DNA of 64,000 nucleotides from Allobosea psychrotolerans (GCF_002917105.1 NZ_PQFZ01000023.1:17367-81366); one strand, 5' to 3'. Shown: positions 49,684 to 58,892, counted from the first letter of the stretch. The notes: generated by a model from the sequence alone, not told the origin. Numbers and translations are program-made.

Positions 49684-50490
49684 TCACACACTCAGCACCG
49701 CCGAAGTCAGAAGCTGCGTATAGGCGTGGTGCGGATCGTCCAGCACCTGGTCGGTCAGGCCCTGCTCGACGACGCGGCCGTCCTTCATCACCATCAATCG
49801 GTCGGTGAGCAGCCGCGCGACCGCCAGGTCGTGGGTGACGATGATGGCGGCGAGGCCGAGATCGCGCACCAGGACGCGAAGCAGGTCGAGCAGGCGGGCC
49901 TGCACGGAAACGTCGAGGCCGCCCGTCGGCTCGTCCATGAAGACGAGGCGAGGTTCAGAGACCAGCACGCGGGCGATCTGCAGGCGCTGCTGCATGCCGC
50001 CCGAGAACTGGCGCGGCCGGTCGTCGATGCGGTTCTCGGCGATCTCGACACGCTGGAGCCAGTCGAGCGCGCGCTCGCGGATCTTGCCGTAATGCCGGTC
50101 GCCGCGATCCATCAGGCGCTCGCCGACATTGCCGCCGGCGGAGACGTCCATGCGCAATCCGTCGCGCGGGTTCTGGTGGACGATGCCCCAGGCGGTGCGC
50201 ATCAGGCGGCGGCGCTCCTGCTCGGCCACCGAATAGATGTCGAGCGGCTGGCCGGAGCCCCGGAACAGCACCTCGCCCTCGTCGGGCCGGTCGATGCCGG
50301 CGAGGCAGCGCAGCAAGGTCGACTTGCCCGAGCCTGATTCGCCGACGATGCCGAGCACTTCGCCCGGCCAGAGGTCGAAGGAGACGTCTTGGCAACCGAT
50401 CCGCTCGCCATAGAAGCGGCTGATGCCGGCGACGGAGAGCAGCGGCTCGGGATCGAGGTTCGCCTCGGGGAGAGAAACGTGGACGGTCAT
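49684..50490 (-). CDS. phnK: Phosphonate C-P lyase system protein PhnK (ABC-type ATPase)
   Basis: The 268-residue ATPase has Walker A ESGSGKSTLL, signature FSGGMQQRLQIARV and Walker B VFMDEPTGGLDVS. In E. coli a PhnK dimer sits on the PhnJ face of the PhnGHIJ core. ATG at 50490 overlaps the phnJ stop (ATGA). Confidence 0.95.
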   Translation of the reverse strand: MTVHVSLPEANLDPEPLLSVAGISRFYGERIGCQDVSFDLWPGEVLGIVGESGSGKSTLLRCLAGIDRPDEGEVLFRGSGQPLDIYSVAEQERRRLMRTAWGIVHQNPRDGLRMDVSAGGNVGERLMDRGDRHYGKIRERALDWLQRVEIAENRIDDRPRQFSGGMQQRLQIARVLVSEPRLVFMDEPTGGLDVSVQARLLDLLRVLVRDLGLAAIIVTHDLAVARLLTDRLMVMKDGRVVEQGLTDQVLDDPHHAYTQLLTSAVLSV

Positions 50491-51413
50491 GGCTTCACCT
50501 CCTCGACCAGATGCAGCGCCGAGGCGTCGGCCAGCATCGCGCCGCGATGGCCGGCCTCCCGCCGCGTCTCGCAATGGTGGCTGTCGGAGCAGACGAACAT
50601 GCGCCCGCCCTTGTCGTCGGTGATGACCTCGTCGAGATAGCTGTCGGTTGCGCCGCAAAGCCCGCAGGGCTCGTTCCAGCTCTGGACACGGAAGGGGTGG
50701 TCGTCGAAGTCGAGGCTCTTCACGCTGGTATGCGGCGGCAGGGCGTAGATGCGCTTCTCGCGACCGGCGCCGAACAGCTGCAGGGCCGGCGACATGTGCA
50801 TCTTGGGATTGTCGAATTTAGGGATCGGCGAGGGCGCCATGACATAGCGGCCATTGACCATGACCGGGTAGTCATAGGTCGTGGTCACCTCGCCGAAGCG
50901 GGCGATGTTCTCGTAGAGCTTGACCTGCATCAGCCCATATTCCGCCCAGGCGTGCATCTTGCGCGTCTCGGCCTCGCGCGGCTCGAGCCGGCGCAAGGGC
51001 TCGGGGGTCGGCACCTGATAGACCATGATCTGTCCGGCCTTGAGCGGCGCTTCCGGGATGCGGTGGCGGGTCTGGATGATCGTCGCCTCCTCCGTCGCCT
51101 CGGTGGTGCGGGCATCGGCCGTGCGCTCGAAGAAGCGCCGGATCGAGACGGCGTTGGTGGTGTCGTCGGCGCCCTGGTCGATCACCTTCAGGGTGTCGTC
51201 GGGGCCGATGATCGCAGCCGTGACCTGGATCCCGCCGGTGCCCCAGCCGCGCGCCAGCGGCATTTCGCGCGAGCCGAACGGCACCTGGTAGCCCGGCACC
51301 GCGACGGCCTTGAGCAGGGCGCGACGGATCATCCGCTTGGTCTGCTCGTCGAGATAGGCGTAGTTATAAGCCGGCTTTGCATCGTCGGCCGGAAGCGTCT
51401 GATGGGCGTTCAT
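50487..51413 (-). CDS. phnJ: Alpha-D-ribose 1-methylphosphonate 5-phosphate C-P lyase
   Basis: The 308-residue radical-SAM enzyme cleaves the carbon-phosphorus bond. Cys250, Cys253, Cys275 and Cys281 and Gly41 correspond to E. coli Cys241, 244, 266, 272 and Gly32, all with the same offset of nine, so the iron-sulfur ligands, the catalytic cysteine and the radical glycine are all present. YLDEQTKRMIRRALLKAVAV is near-identical to E. coli. It overlaps phnI and phnK. Confidence 0.98.
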   Translation of the reverse strand: MNAHQTLPADDAKPAYNYAYLDEQTKRMIRRALLKAVAVPGYQVPFGSREMPLARGWGTGGIQVTAAIIGPDDTLKVIDQGADDTTNAVSIRRFFERTADARTTEATEEATIIQTRHRIPEAPLKAGQIMVYQVPTPEPLRRLEPREAETRKMHAWAEYGLMQVKLYENIARFGEVTTTYDYPVMVNGRYVMAPSPIPKFDNPKMHMSPALQLFGAGREKRIYALPPHTSVKSLDFDDHPFRVQSWNEPCGLCGATDSYLDEVITDDKGGRMFVCSDSHHCETRREAGHRGAMLADASALHLVEEVKP

Positions 51414-52528
51414 TCGGCTGCCTCCGGCAGGGTGCCCTGTTCGCGCGCCAATCGCTGCTCGCGCTCGCGGGTGATGCGGCGGATCAGTTCGAGCTCGCCC
51501 TGGAAATCGACGTAATGCGGCAGCTTGAGATGCTCGACGAAGCCAGCCGCCTCGACATTATCGGAGTGGTAGAGCACGAACTCGTCCAGCTGGGCCGGGT
51601 AGTTGGCGGCCTCGCCGAATTCGCGGCATTTCAGCGCCCGGTCGACCAGCGACATCGACATCGCCTTGCGCTCGGAATGGCCGAAGGAGAGGCCGTAGCC
51701 GCGGGTGAATTGCGGGGCGACATCCTTCGAACCCTGGAACTGGTTGACCATCTGGCATTCGGTCAGGGTGATCTCGCCGAGATCGACGGAAAAGCCGAGC
51801 TCCTCCGGCACGAATTCGACGCAGACCTCGCCGACCCTGATCTCGCCGACGAAGGGGTGGTTGCCGCCATAGCCGCGCTGCACGGAGTAGCCGAGCCCGA
51901 GCAGGAAGCCTTCATCGCCGCGCGCCATCGCCTGCAGGCGGACATCGCGATCAGCCGGGAAGGAGACCGGTTCGCGGGTGAGGTCGAAGGGGCGCGGATC
52001 GCCCTGGGGCGGGGTCTCGGCCTCCATCAACCCCTCCGCGCCGAGGATGTCGGGAACGCGGGGCATGGCGGCGTCGAGGGCGGTTGCAGCGGGGCGGGCC
52101 TCGCCAGCCGAGCCGTCAGCCTCATCCATCAGCGCGAAATCGAACAGCCGGTGCGTGTAGTCATAGGTCGGCCCGAGCACCTGCCCACCCGGCAGGTCCT
52201 TATAGGTCGCCGAGATCCGCCGCCGGATCGCCATCTGCGCGGTATCGATCGGCTCGGAGGAGCCGAAGCGCGGCAGCGTCGTGCGATAGGCCCGCATCAG
52301 GAAAGCGGCCTCGATCGCGTCGCCCTGCGCCTGCTTCAGCGCCAGCGCCGCAAGGTCGAGGTCGTAGAGGGAGCCCTCGTTCATGACGCGGGCGCAAGCG
52401 AGGCCCTGCTGCTCGCGGATCTGTGCGACCGTGAGCTCGGGCACGGCCTCGTTGCCGCGCCGCGCTTCCGCGACCAGATCATGCGTGGCGAGGATCGCGG
52501 CCTCGCCGCCTTTGACCGCGACATACAT
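51410..52528 (-). CDS. phnI: C-P lyase core subunit PhnI (nucleosidase)
   Basis: The 372-residue core subunit exchanges the adenine of ATP for the phosphonate with PhnG, H and L. It starts MYVAVKGGEAAILATHDL, the standard PhnI N-terminus, and has GLAFGHSERKA-like YGLSFGHSERKAMSM. ATG at 52528; the stop overlaps phnJ by ATGA. Confidence 0.97.
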   Translation of the reverse strand: MYVAVKGGEAAILATHDLVAEARRGNEAVPELTVAQIREQQGLACARVMNEGSLYDLDLAALALKQAQGDAIEAAFLMRAYRTTLPRFGSSEPIDTAQMAIRRRISATYKDLPGGQVLGPTYDYTHRLFDFALMDEADGSAGEARPAATALDAAMPRVPDILGAEGLMEAETPPQGDPRPFDLTREPVSFPADRDVRLQAMARGDEGFLLGLGYSVQRGYGGNHPFVGEIRVGEVCVEFVPEELGFSVDLGEITLTECQMVNQFQGSKDVAPQFTRGYGLSFGHSERKAMSMSLVDRALKCREFGEAANYPAQLDEFVLYHSDNVEAAGFVEHLKLPHYVDFQGELELIRRITREREQRLAREQGTLPEAAE

Positions 52529-52550
52529 TAGTAGACCTCCCGGTTGGGCA

Positions 52551-53153
52551 TCAGGCCGTCTCCTCGATCTGCGTGGTGCGCGGCAGGCCGATCAGGGCGT
52601 CGCCGCAGCTGAGAATGAGATCGACGCCGAGCGGGTAGAGCTCGGCATTGGCCGCGACCTCAGCCCAGAAGCCGGGGCGCAAGCCCTGCGGGGCGATGCT
52701 GCGGCTGCCGGCGATGCCGGGGCCGCTCAGGGTCATGCTCTCGCCGCCGGTGAGCGCGGCGCATTGCACGAGCACCGTCGCCGAGCGATCGGGGAACTGG
52801 TCGTGGCCGGGGTCGAAGGCGGCAAGCGGCGGGGCCGCGCTCGCGCCGTCGATGACCGCGAAGGCCGCCCCGGCGGGAGTGTCCAGTATCGCCACACCGC
52901 AATGGAAGCGCAGCCAGGCGCCGGCCGGGCCGTCGCGCAGCTGTTGCGGCAGGAAGATCGGCGTCTCGTAATCGGCCAATGTCAGCAAGGTGGTTGCGGT
53001 TGCGGCGCAGAGCCCATCCGGCGGCAGGATCGCGGCGGACACCGTCTGCACGGTGCCGGGCTCGGACAATGCCGCGAGCACGGTGCGAAAGGCGGCCTGT
53101 GACTGGAAGACGGGATCAGCGAAGCCGGCTGCGATCAGGTTTTTGGTCTGCAT
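52551..53153 (-). CDS. phnH: C-P lyase core subunit PhnH
   Basis: The 200-residue protein has AGFADPVFQSQAAFRTVLAA near the start and LSGPGIAGSRSI, both typical of PhnH, a structural subunit of the PhnGHIJ core related to PLP-enzyme folds but lacking the cofactor. The ATG at 53153 overlaps the phnG stop (TGATG). Confidence 0.95.
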   Translation of the reverse strand: MQTKNLIAAGFADPVFQSQAAFRTVLAALSEPGTVQTVSAAILPPDGLCAATATTLLTLADYETPIFLPQQLRDGPAGAWLRFHCGVAILDTPAGAAFAVIDGASAAPPLAAFDPGHDQFPDRSATVLVQCAALTGGESMTLSGPGIAGSRSIAPQGLRPGFWAEVAANAELYPLGVDLILSCGDALIGLPRTTQIEETA

Positions 53154-53623
53154 CACGCGCCCCTGACCAGAGTGAAGAAATCGACCTTGGTGGCGGCAGC
53201 CTTGCGCGAGGCGAGGTCGCGCGCCGCGGCTTGCGCTGCGGCGAGCTGCGTCACCTCGGCGAGAAGCGCGCCGTCGGCGTCCTCGCTCTGCAATCTGGCG
53301 TCGAGGATCGCGGCAAGGCGTGCCTTGCGGCCGTCGCGGCCAAGCGCATAGGAGAAACCCATCGCGCCGTTCTCCAGCCTGACGACGCAGCGTGTCACCG
53401 TCGCCTCGCCGAGGTTGAAGCGTCGCCCGGCGCCGCCGGCCCGCCCCTCGACCATCACCGTGCCGGTCTCGGGCGCCTTGAGGATTTCATGGGTCGGCAG
53501 CGCAGCCCCAACCAATGTCTCGATCTCACTGCGCGAGGCGCGGGCGAGGATCGCCAGCCAGCGTTGTCGCACGGTTGTCTCGCGCGCCGCCGTCTTGCCC
53601 GGATCTGTGTCGGTCATCATCAT
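53153..53623 (-). CDS. phnG: C-P lyase core subunit PhnG
   Basis: The 156-residue protein with RQRWLAILARASRSEIETLV and FNLGEATVTRCVVRL matches PhnG. It is the first gene of the lyase operon and divergent from phnF. Three ATGs in a row (53623, 53620, 53617) and a GTG at 53638 make the exact start uncertain; none has a strong ribosome site. PhnG helps PhnI attach the phosphonate to ribose. Confidence 0.94.
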   Translation of the reverse strand: MMMTDTDPGKTAARETTVRQRWLAILARASRSEIETLVGAALPTHEILKAPETGTVMVEGRAGGAGRRFNLGEATVTRCVVRLENGAMGFSYALGRDGRKARLAAILDARLQSEDADGALLAEVTQLAAAQAAARDLASRKAAATKVDFFTLVRGA

Positions 53624-53643
53624 GCGCCGTCTGGTCACCCGCT

Positions 53644-53690
53644 AATGTCTAGACTATGATAGGCTAGCTGCCGGGAAAGGTCTATACATT
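53644..53690. promoter_or_regulatory. Two PhnF-type operators between phnG and phnF
   Basis: AATGTCTAGACT (53644-53655) and AGGTCTATACATT (53678-53690) face each other as an inverted pair. Both cores, GTCTAGAC and GTCTATAC, fit the GT-N-TA-N-AC consensus of HutC/PhnF-type GntR regulators. The location between the divergent genes suits repression of both. Confidence 0.75.
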
Positions 53691-53705
53691 TTGGATGAAA
53701 TTTTG

Positions 53706-54461
53706 ATGACGCGCGCTGTGCCGGATGTCAGCGAGACCGCCGAGGAGCACGGCACGGCGTGGCGCCGCATCGCTAGCGAACTCGAAACCGCGATCGGCCG
53801 CGGCGATTACGCAGTCGGGGATACGTTGCCGGCCTCGGTTGTGCTGGCCGAGCGCTATGGCGTGCATCGCCACACCGTGCGCCAGGCTTTCCGGCATCTG
53901 GCCGAGCAGGGGCTGGTCACGGTCTCGCGCGGGCGCGGCACCCAGGTCAGCGCGCGGCGCGTGCCCTATCCGATCGGCCGCCGGGTCAGCATGCGCAGCA
54001 ATTTCGGCAAGCTCGGCATCGTCGGCTCAAGCGAGACGCTGTCGACGGCGATGGTGACCGGGGATGCCGAGACCTGTGCGCAACTCGGCCTGGAGGCGGG
54101 GGCGCCGCTGTGGCGGATCGAAGGCCTGAGCCGTGCCGATGGGACGCCTATGGGAACAGGGACGCATTGGCTCTCGGTCGAGCGCTTCCCGGATTTCGAC
54201 CACGTCTTCCGCGAGGCGGGCGCCTCGATGACGGCGGCGTTCAAGGCTGTCGGGATCGACGATTATGTCCGGCTCTCCACCCGCTTGACCGCGCGGCTTG
54301 CCAGTGAGCGCGAGGCGCTCCTGCTCGAGATCGCGCCCGGCGCCGCCGTGATGGTCTCGGCTGCGACCGACGCCCTGCCGGACCTGACGCCGATCCATCT
54401 GGTCAACAGCGTCTTCGCCGGCGAGCGCATGGAGATGGTGGTCGAGCCGTTCAAGGAGTGA
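53706..54461 (+). CDS. phnF: Phosphonate metabolism transcriptional regulator PhnF (GntR/HutC)
   Basis: The 251-residue regulator has a winged-helix domain (about 10-75, LAERYGVHRHTVRQAFRHLA) and a UTRA effector domain (about 95-245). PhnF represses phn genes and releases on phosphonate-pathway signals. I prefer the ATG at 53706; a TTG at 53691 abuts the operator. It is divergent from phnG and convergent with phnE2. Confidence 0.94.
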   Translation: MTRAVPDVSETAEEHGTAWRRIASELETAIGRGDYAVGDTLPASVVLAERYGVHRHTVRQAFRHLAEQGLVTVSRGRGTQVSARRVPYPIGRRVSMRSNFGKLGIVGSSETLSTAMVTGDAETCAQLGLEAGAPLWRIEGLSRADGTPMGTGTHWLSVERFPDFDHVFREAGASMTAAFKAVGIDDYVRLSTRLTARLASEREALLLEIAPGAAVMVSAATDALPDLTPIHLVNSVFAGERMEMVVEPFKE

Positions 54462-54497
54462 GGGCGCGCCCGTTTTGACGGAAAGGGCGCATCGTCC

Positions 54498-55352
54498 TTA
54501 CACCGCCCGTTGCCCGATGATCGCGAAGCGCAGTTTGCTGGAGAGGAAGTCGATCGCGGTCACGGCGGCCAGGATCAGCAGGATCAGGAAGGAGACCTGC
54601 TGCCATTCCAGCGTGCGGATGGTCTCGGCCAGATAAAGCCCGATGCCGCCGGCGCCGACGATGCCGATGATGGTCGAGGAGCGGGTGTTGGATTCGATAT
54701 AGTAGAGCACTTGGCTCGCGATCACCGGCAGCACCTGCGGGATCAGGCCGAAACGGATCTCGTGGAGCTTGCTGCCGCCAAGCGAGGTCACGCCCTCGAC
54801 CGGCTTGCGGTCGGCCGATTCGATCGCCTCGGAGTAGAGCTTGCCGAAGGCGCCGAGATCGCTGGTCATGATCGCGAGCATGCCGGCGAAGGGTCCTAGG
54901 CCTACGACATTGACCCAGATCAACGCCCAGATCAGCGCATCGACGCCGCGGATGGTATCGAGCGAGCGGCGCGCCAGGAAATGAACGATCCGGTTGGCGA
55001 TGACGTTCTTGGCGGCGATGAAGCCGAGCGGAAAGGCGAAGATCGCAGCCAGGATCGTGCCGAGGAAAGCGATCGCGATCGTTTCGAACAGCGCCTTCAC
55101 GAAGAGCAGGGCGCGCGCCAGCGAGCCAGGGTCGGGCGGCAGCATCAGGGCGACGAAGATGCCGAGATTATTGAGGCCATGGATGATCTTCCAGATCGAG
55201 ACCTCGAGCGTCGTCAGCCCGTAGAGGAACAGGCCGGCGAGACCGGCGACGACGGCGATCGTGATCAGGCGCGTCGTCAGCGAACCGTCGATCGCCGCCT
55301 TGTGGCGCGCGATGAGAGCGGCGCGGTCGGTCGTGGACAAGGTGAGCGTCAT
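54498..55352 (-). CDS. phnE: Phosphonate ABC transporter permease PhnE (second copy)
   Basis: The 284-residue permease has five or six membrane helices and the EAA-type loop GVTSLGGSKLHEIRFGLIPQV. The ATG at 55352 overlaps the stop of the first phnE (ATGA). Paired PhnE subunits forming a heterodimer are usual in Alphaproteobacteria. Confidence 0.94.
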   Translation of the reverse strand: MTLTLSTTDRAALIARHKAAIDGSLTTRLITIAVVAGLAGLFLYGLTTLEVSIWKIIHGLNNLGIFVALMLPPDPGSLARALLFVKALFETIAIAFLGTILAAIFAFPLGFIAAKNVIANRIVHFLARRSLDTIRGVDALIWALIWVNVVGLGPFAGMLAIMTSDLGAFGKLYSEAIESADRKPVEGVTSLGGSKLHEIRFGLIPQVLPVIASQVLYYIESNTRSSTIIGIVGAGGIGLYLAETIRTLEWQQVSFLILLILAAVTAIDFLSSKLRFAIIGQRAV

Positions 55353-56230
55353 CGGCCGTGCTCCAGGCTGAGAAGGGCGTGGCGCAGCCGCTCGGTGCCG
55401 TAGTCGATCAGCATCACGGTGAGGATGATCAGCAGCAGGATGGCGCTGATATCGGTGAAGTAGAATTTCCGGATCGCCTCGATCAGGTCCTGACCGATGC
55501 CGCCGGCGCCGACGAAGCCCATGATCGAGGCGCCGCGGACATTGATCTCGAAGCGCAGCAGCGAATAGCTGGCGAAATTGGAGAGGACTTGCGGCACCAC
55601 GGCAAAGCGGATGACCTGCCACCAGCCGGCGCCCGTCGCGGTCATGCCATCGACCGGCTTCATGTCGATGTTCTCGACCACTTCGGAGAAGAGCTTGCCC
55701 ATGGCGCCCATGGTGTGGATCGCGATGGCGAGCATGCCGGGCAGTGGTCCCAGACCGAAGGCGATGACGAAGATCAATGCGAAGACGATCTCCGGGACGG
55801 TGCGGGAGAATTCGAGGAAACGCCGCGTGGCGAAGCGCAGCACAGGCGATTTGCCGAGATTGGCGGCGGCGACGAAGCAGAGCAGGAAGCCGCCGAGCGC
55901 GCCCAGGATCGTGCCGGTATAGGCGATCAGAATGGTCTGCCAGAGCAGCTTGAGCCAGCCCTTGATACCCCAGAACCATTCGGCCATGTCGGCACCGAGC
56001 GTCGCGAAGCGCAAGGTCGGCATGGTCTCAAGGATGTATTTCGGGAAGCGCCAGGCGTTCTCGATGAATTTGCCGGGATCGACCTCGGAGCCGATGGCGG
56101 CGAGCCAGACGCAGACGAGGAAGATCACCGCGCCGATCAGAGTCTGCCGGCGCTTCGCCGACATGGCGCGGCGATAGCTCTCGACATGGGCATGGATCGC
56201 AGGGTCGTTGCGGTCGATCGCGAGGGTCAT
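55349..56230 (-). CDS. phnE: Phosphonate ABC transporter permease PhnE (first copy)
   Basis: The 293-residue permease contains MTATGAGWWQVIRFAVVPQV (EAA-type loop) and SIMGFVGAGGIGQDLIEAI near the end. It works with the second PhnE, PhnC and PhnD to import phosphonates. A 180-bp gap with inverted repeats separates it from phnD. Confidence 0.94.
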   Translation of the reverse strand: MTLAIDRNDPAIHAHVESYRRAMSAKRRQTLIGAVIFLVCVWLAAIGSEVDPGKFIENAWRFPKYILETMPTLRFATLGADMAEWFWGIKGWLKLLWQTILIAYTGTILGALGGFLLCFVAAANLGKSPVLRFATRRFLEFSRTVPEIVFALIFVIAFGLGPLPGMLAIAIHTMGAMGKLFSEVVENIDMKPVDGMTATGAGWWQVIRFAVVPQVLSNFASYSLLRFEINVRGASIMGFVGAGGIGQDLIEAIRKFYFTDISAILLLIILTVMLIDYGTERLRHALLSLEHGR

Positions 56231-56263
56231 GAAGGGTAGTTCCCTTGCCGCGTCAGGCGCGGG

Positions 56264-56396
56264 GAACCCCTCTCCCGTGTGGGAGAGGGGCAGGGGTGAG
56301 GGCAGGACGCTTCAGGATGGGGTGCGGTGAACTGCGGTGCTTCAGCGAATGCCGGCACACCCTCACCCCAACCCCTCTCCCATCCGGGAGAGGGGG
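56264..56396. repeat. Inverted-repeat element between phnD and phnE
   Basis: Two hairpins CCCCTCTCCC-N4-GGGAGAGGGG stand about 90 bp apart, with TGAGGG and CCCTCACCCC arms between them, so the whole element can also fold end to end. It lies just after the phnD stop and may limit transcription into phnE, favouring binding-protein synthesis. Such sequences are common intergenic repeats in this group, from memory. Confidence 0.7.
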
Positions 56397-56410
56397 GAGC
56401 GTCGAGCCGC

Positions 56411-57328
56411 TTACGAGGACTTCTTCTTGCGGAGCGCGTCGACGAACTTGTTCAGTTCGATGATCGGGTCGTAGGCCTTGTTGTCGACGGCGACGAGCGG
56501 GCCCTGCTTGCCTTCATAGATCTTGTCGAAGGCGACCTTGTCCTTGGTGGCGAGGTTCAGCACCGCGTCGCGGATCGAGGCCTTGAGCGGCTCCGGCATG
56601 TCCGAGAGATAGGCCATCGGCGAGTTCACGATCTGCGCGGACTTGTAGATGATCCGGAAATCCTCGGCCTTGACCATGTTCTTGCGGGCCATGCGCAGGA
56701 GGTTGGATTCCTGCTCGTCGTTCCACCAGTTGGCGGCGATGTCGACGGTGCCCTGGCCGAGCGCGATCACGGCGTTCTCATGGCTGCCGGTGTAGACGAC
56801 CTTGGAGAAATAGGTCTCGGGCTCGATCTTCATGCCGTCGAGCGCGAAGCGTGGCACGTTGTTGCCCGAGGTCGAGTTCGGGTCGACGAGGCCGAGATTC
56901 TTGCCCTTCAGATCCTCGATCTTCTGATAGGGCGAATCCTTCTTCACGTAGAAGACCGAGTAGTAGCCCTTGGTGCCGTCGAGATTGGTCTCGATCGCGA
57001 AGGCGTCGATCTTGGCGCCGGTCATCAGGGCGCGGGCGAAGGAGGAGGGGCCGTACATGCCGATATGGATATTGCCGGCGCGCTGGCCCTCGATCAGGGC
57101 GGCATAGTCGCTGGCGATGCGCAGCGTGACCTTGGTGCCGAGCTCCTTGGCGAGATAGTTGACGAAGGGGGTGTAGCGCTCGACGACACCCGACGCGTTC
57201 TCGGCCGGGATGATGGCGAAGATGATCTCGGGATACTTCGCCTTCCAGTCCTGGGCGAAGGCGGGGACGGCGAGCGAGGCGGCGAAGGCCGCGGTCGCGA
57301 GGGTGAGCGTATGACGACGGGTCAGCAT
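56411..57328 (-). CDS. phnD: Phosphonate ABC transporter substrate-binding protein
   Basis: The 305-residue protein has a signal peptide (TLTLATAAFAASLAVPAFAQ, with RR at residues 4-5) and a type 2 periplasmic fold. PAENASGVVERYTPFVNYLA and NIHIGMYGPSSFARAL are PhnD signatures. GGAG precedes the ATG at 57328. It captures phosphonates in the periplasm for PhnC/E. Confidence 0.95.
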   Translation of the reverse strand: MLTRRHTLTLATAAFAASLAVPAFAQDWKAKYPEIIFAIIPAENASGVVERYTPFVNYLAKELGTKVTLRIASDYAALIEGQRAGNIHIGMYGPSSFARALMTGAKIDAFAIETNLDGTKGYYSVFYVKKDSPYQKIEDLKGKNLGLVDPNSTSGNNVPRFALDGMKIEPETYFSKVVYTGSHENAVIALGQGTVDIAANWWNDEQESNLLRMARKNMVKAEDFRIIYKSAQIVNSPMAYLSDMPEPLKASIRDAVLNLATKDKVAFDKIYEGKQGPLVAVDNKAYDPIIELNKFVDALRKKKSS

Positions 57329-57395
57329 GGTGAGCTCCTGTTGCTGTCGGATTGACGTGTTGTCTGGGCGGGCGTTCCCGACCGGGCTGGCCCGG

Positions 57396-58214
57396 TCAGG
57401 CGACGTTCTGCTTGGCGCGCTGGGCCTCGGACGCCGCGATGGCATCGAGCGCATCGAGCGCCTCGGCGCCGGCATCCTTGGCCTCGATGCCGTAGAGCTC
57501 GGCCGCGATCTCGGTGGTCAACGCAAGAGGCGGGCCGTCGAAGACGACCTTGCCGGCGGCCATGCCGATCAGGCGGTCACAATATTTCGAGGCGATATCG
57601 AGATGGTGCAGGTTGCAGATGACGGTGATGCCGTCCTCGCGATTGATCCGGAACAGCGCATCCATCACGACCTGGGTGTTGCGCGGATCGAGCGAGGCGA
57701 TCGGCTCGTCGGCGAGGATGACCTTGGGCTCCTGGACGAGGGCACGCGCAATGGCGACGCGCTGCTGCTGTCCGCCCGACAGGGTCTCGGCGCGCTGGGC
57801 GAGCAGATGGCCCATATCGAGCCGCTCGAGCGCGGCGATGGCGCGGATCTTGTCGTCTTGCGAAAAGCTCTTGACCAGGGTCAGGGCGGCCGAGCGATGG
57901 TTCAGCCGGCCGAGCAGGACATTGGTCAGCACGTCGAGGCGGCCGACGAGATTGAACTGCTGGAAGATCATCGCCGTGTCGCGGCGCCAAGCGCGAAGGC
58001 TCGCGCCCTTGAGCGTGGTCACGTTCCGCTCCTCGCAGACGATGCTGCCGCTGGTCGCGTCGGCGAGGCGGTTGAGCATGCGCAGCAGCGTCGACTTGCC
58101 GGCGCCGGAGCGGCCGATGACGCCGACCATCTCACCCTTGGGGATGGAGAGCGTGACGTTGTCGACGGCGTTCTTGTCGCCGAAGCGCTTGGTCAGGCCT
58201 TCGATGCGCAGCAT
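57396..58214 (-). CDS. phnC: Phosphonate ABC transporter ATP-binding protein
   Basis: The 272-residue ATPase has Walker A GRSGAGKSTLLRML, signature LSGGQQQRVAIARAL, Walker B VILADEPIASLD and the Q-loop MIFQQFNLVGRLDVL, typical of PhnC. The ATG at 58214 is chosen from family starts. It is the first gene of the transporter operon. A Pho box about 100 bp upstream indicates PhoB control. Confidence 0.95.
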   Translation of the reverse strand: MLRIEGLTKRFGDKNAVDNVTLSIPKGEMVGVIGRSGAGKSTLLRMLNRLADATSGSIVCEERNVTTLKGASLRAWRRDTAMIFQQFNLVGRLDVLTNVLLGRLNHRSAALTLVKSFSQDDKIRAIAALERLDMGHLLAQRAETLSGGQQQRVAIARALVQEPKVILADEPIASLDPRNTQVVMDALFRINREDGITVICNLHHLDIASKYCDRLIGMAAGKVVFDGPPLALTTEIAAELYGIEAKDAGAEALDALDAIAASEAQRAKQNVA

Positions 58215-58314
58215 GCCGGGCTCCCGCTCACAAACCGAGCGCGACATCGCCCGGAGCGGCCGAGGGCCGTCCGAGGTCGCGCTTTCGAACGGGATGATCA
58301 GCTAGCCAGCGCAG

Positions 58315-58332
58315 ATGACAGGGCGGTGACAG
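58315..58332 (-). promoter_or_regulatory. Pho box upstream of phnC
   Basis: On the minus strand the sequence reads CTGTCAC-CGCC-CTGTCAT: two 7-bp repeats with the standard 11-bp period of PhoB sites. It ends about 100 bp before the phnC ATG, leaving room for a -10 element near TAGCTG. PhoB would switch on phosphonate uptake at low phosphate. Confidence 0.85.
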
Positions 58333-58353
58333 GGGAGGGGCTATCCCCGTTTG

Positions 58354-58824
58354 CTACAAGCCCAATCCCGTCAGCCCTGGATGGTCAGTCGGCCTGACCC
58401 GCCCCTCCCAGAGCAACTTGCGGTCACTCGCCTCGATCGGCACGTCGTTGATGCTGGCCTCGCGCCGGCGCATCAGGCCGTTCTCGTCGAACTCCCATTG
58501 CTCGTTGCCATGCGAACGGAACCAGTTTCCGGCGTTGTCATGGTGCTCATAAGCAAAGCGCACGGCGATACGGTTATTGTGGAAAGCCCAGACCTCCTTG
58601 ATCAAGCGGTACTCGATCTCCTTGGCCCATTTGCGTTGGAGGAAGGCGACGATCGCCTCGCGGCCCGAGAAGAACTCGGCCCGGTTTCGCCAGCGGCTGT
58701 CCTGCGTATAGGCGAGGGAGACGCGCTGCGGGTCGAGCGAGTTCCAGGCGTCCTCGGCCATACGGGCCTTCTGGGCGGCGGTCTCGGCGGTGAAAGGCGG
58801 CAAGGGCGGGCGCTGCTGCGACAT
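58354..58824 (-). CDS. Nuclear transport factor 2-like protein (DUF1348/SnoaL fold)
   Basis: The 156-residue protein has PPFTAETAAQKARMAEDAWN, VSLAYTQDSRWRNRAEFFSG and AFHNNRIAVRFAYEHHDNAG, which match the DUF1348 group of SnoaL-like folds. Members are small cone-shaped barrels of unknown role, often near TetR genes. The ATG at 58824 follows GGGAGAG. It is downstream of the TetR gene on the same strand. Confidence 0.85.
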   Translation of the reverse strand: MSQQRPPLPPFTAETAAQKARMAEDAWNSLDPQRVSLAYTQDSRWRNRAEFFSGREAIVAFLQRKWAKEIEYRLIKEVWAFHNNRIAVRFAYEHHDNAGNWFRSHGNEQWEFDENGLMRRREASINDVPIEASDRKLLWEGRVRPTDHPGLTGLGL

Positions 58825-58892
58825 CTCGGCTCTCCCAGTGAAGGGCCGATCAGAGGTGGAAACCACAGCCCGCGCAATCTCCTTCAATGGCC

